The position numbers and the translations under genes are program-made. Below the pieces are notes generated by a model. The model ran no database searches and was not told where the DNA came from. It saw only the letters and a list, made by a program, of their open reading frames with translations. From contig QIKP01000011.1 of the NCBI GenBank assembly GCA_003233055.1, positions 124,001 through 188,000 of the forward strand: 64,000 nucleotides of DNA, read 5' to 3'. The stretch's first letter is position 1, and each line of letters begins with the position of its first letter. Below are positions 62,989 to 64,000 of the stretch, piece by piece. Source of the DNA: Planctomycetaceae bacterium (GTDB taxonomy: Bacteria; Planctomycetota; Planctomycetia; Pirellulales; Lacipirellulaceae).

Positions 62989-63951
62989 TTAGATACGAAT
63001 GTCGACAATTTTTCGGATGACGATGGCTCCTAGGATCTGCATGACCAAGCCGCCGACCAGCATTTTTTTCCCGAAGTCATCGGTAAAGAGCAGCATCAAA
63101 TAGTCGGGATTCATCCGATAGACGACCACAAAGAGCGTGGGAGGAAGCGCGAGCAGCACGATGCCGCTGAGCCGCCCTTCGCCGGTGAGCGCTTGGACTT
63201 GGCCCCGGATCTTGAACCGTTCGCGAATGAGTCGCCCGATCTTGTCGAGAATCTCAGCGAGGTCGCCACCCGTTTGCCGTTGCAGGATGATCGCGGTGGC
63301 GAAAAATTTGAGGTCGAGGTTGGGGATTCGCTCACACATGTTCTCCAGGGCTTCTTCCAAGGCCATGCCGAGGTTTTGTTCTTCAAAGGTCCGGTTAAAT
63401 TCCTTGGCGATCGGATCGGACATTTCCTGTCCGACCAGGTTGAGGCCTGCCGCAAGGCTGTGCCCCGCACGGAGTGCCCGGGCGACCAGCTCCAAAGCAT
63501 CGGGAAGCTGGGAGCCGAACTTATTCAGCCGCCTCTTTCTCTTCATGAAAAGCCACGTGAACGGCATGACACAAAAGCATATGGCGATGATTGGCCCAAA
63601 CTTAATCGACAGTCCTCCGACCGTCGGCAGTAGAAACCCGACCGTGGCGGATCCAACCACGATCACCATGAACTTGCTGATCGTCATGTTGACGTCGGCT
63701 TGCTCGAAGAGCTTCGGCAAGTTGAGGTAGTTGGAGACCATCTGTTCGATGACCGACTGCGTCCCACCGCGCGAGGCGGCCAGGATGTCGCTAGCGATGC
63801 TGTTGTCCTTTTTGCCATCCCCGGAGTTCGTGAGTTGGTTAAGCCTTTCCGAGACTTTGTCCTCGCGGACGCCGCTCATTGTCGCAGCAATGCCGACCAC
63901 AAGGGCAGTCACACCGGCGAAGACACAAAGGTAGATGATCCAGAGAGACAT
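62989..63951 (-). CDS. tadB: Tad inner-membrane protein TadB
   Basis: The 320-residue protein has an N-terminal helix (SLWIIYLCVFAGVTALVVGI), a central helix pair (FMVIVVGSATVGFLLPTVGG, IIAICFCVMPFTWLFMKRKR), and the T2SSF-like domain QLPDALELVARALRAGHSLA then AGLNLVGQEM and LKFFATAIILQRQTGGDLAE then ILDKIGRLIRERF. It forms the inner-membrane platform with TadC. It is transcribed leftward, toward the plus-strand Tad arm. In standard loci cpaF/tadA precedes tadB, so cpaF may lie just beyond the window edge. Confidence 0.92.
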   Translation of the reverse strand: MSLWIIYLCVFAGVTALVVGIAATMSGVREDKVSERLNQLTNSGDGKKDNSIASDILAASRGGTQSVIEQMVSNYLNLPKLFEQADVNMTISKFMVIVVGSATVGFLLPTVGGLSIKFGPIIAICFCVMPFTWLFMKRKRRLNKFGSQLPDALELVARALRAGHSLAAGLNLVGQEMSDPIAKEFNRTFEEQNLGMALEEALENMCERIPNLDLKFFATAIILQRQTGGDLAEILDKIGRLIRERFKIRGQVQALTGEGRLSGIVLLALPPTLFVVVYRMNPDYLMLLFTDDFGKKMLVGGLVMQILGAIVIRKIVDIRI

Positions 63952-64000
63952 AAGTTTGTCGGTCGTGGTTGGAAGGAACAGGAGTCGGCACCGAGTCGGC

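Overview
The window looks like a chromosomal segment of a planctomycete, probably of the Pirellulales/Pirellulaceae type. This is inferred from content, not from a database match. It rests on a mitochondria-like (spd-type) EF-G, a DUF1844 protein after pyrG, secreted Cys-rich and low-complexity proteins with no obvious wider homologues, a Tad pilus locus with a planctomycete-like Flp pilin, type IV pseudopilin genes lying apart from other machinery, and intergenic regions crowded with short palindromic repeats. No rRNA, tRNA, CRISPR array, integrase or transposase was seen. About 57 protein genes are supported, in short operons on both strands.

Layout. 0.2-3.2 kb: thiamine-family protein, YjbQ, a secreted Cys-rich protein and an OprO/P-type porin. 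3.4-7.0 kb: four overlapping or closely spaced pseudopilin genes, one with an extra C-terminal beta-rich domain. 7.2-9.9 kb: L-2-hydroxyglutarate oxidase, flavin reductase and a DUF4105 lipoprotein. 10.2-15.9 kb: hisE-hisG, miaA, moaC-polyprenyl synthase and a HTH plus pseudo-receiver regulator. 16.7-20.2 kb: EF-G and an OleA-like ketosynthase. 20.5-26.3 kb: CPBP protease, a C26-family protein lacking the nucleophile Cys, thioesterase, ACT protein, zinc-ribbon membrane protein, HD hydrolase and ArsC. 26.8-32.4 kb: membrane glycosyltransferase, GT2, flippase-like protein and a large secreted/anchored unknown. 32.4-43.96 kb: housekeeping block (uvrA, peroxiredoxin, ffh, nucleotidyltransferase, rpsP-trmD-rplS, yraN, pyrG, DUF1844). 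44.1-47.5 kb: two-gene beta-oxidation operon. 48.0-52.5 kb: DUF4430 plus DUF6580 plus MFS genes, then DUF362 plus a terpene-cyclase-fold protein. 53.2-63.95 kb: Tad pilus locus in two convergent arms, flp-cpaA-cpaB-cpaC-cpaE on the plus strand and tadB-tadC on the minus strand, separated by a lactonase and a DUF1223 gene. The ATPase cpaF is not seen and may lie beyond the right edge.

How the parts fit. Two surface-filament systems are present (the 3.4-7 kb pseudopilins and the Tad locus), with envelope glycosyl-transfer genes and several secreted proteins. The translation genes (EF-G, S16, L19, TrmD, MiaA, Ffh) are scattered instead of clustered in classic operons, as is common in planctomycetes.

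The most unusual non-coding content is the intergenic repeat landscape. At least seven short palindromic or inverted families recur between genes, often nested inside one another and often touching stop codons. One copy supplies the pyrG stop codon. Other points to follow: a degenerate duplication of the ffh 3' end and the adjacent nucleotidyltransferase 5' end, a C26 protein without its catalytic Cys, a DUF4430/DUF6580 pair that could be a ligand-capture and uptake couple, and a pseudopilin with a putative adhesive domain.
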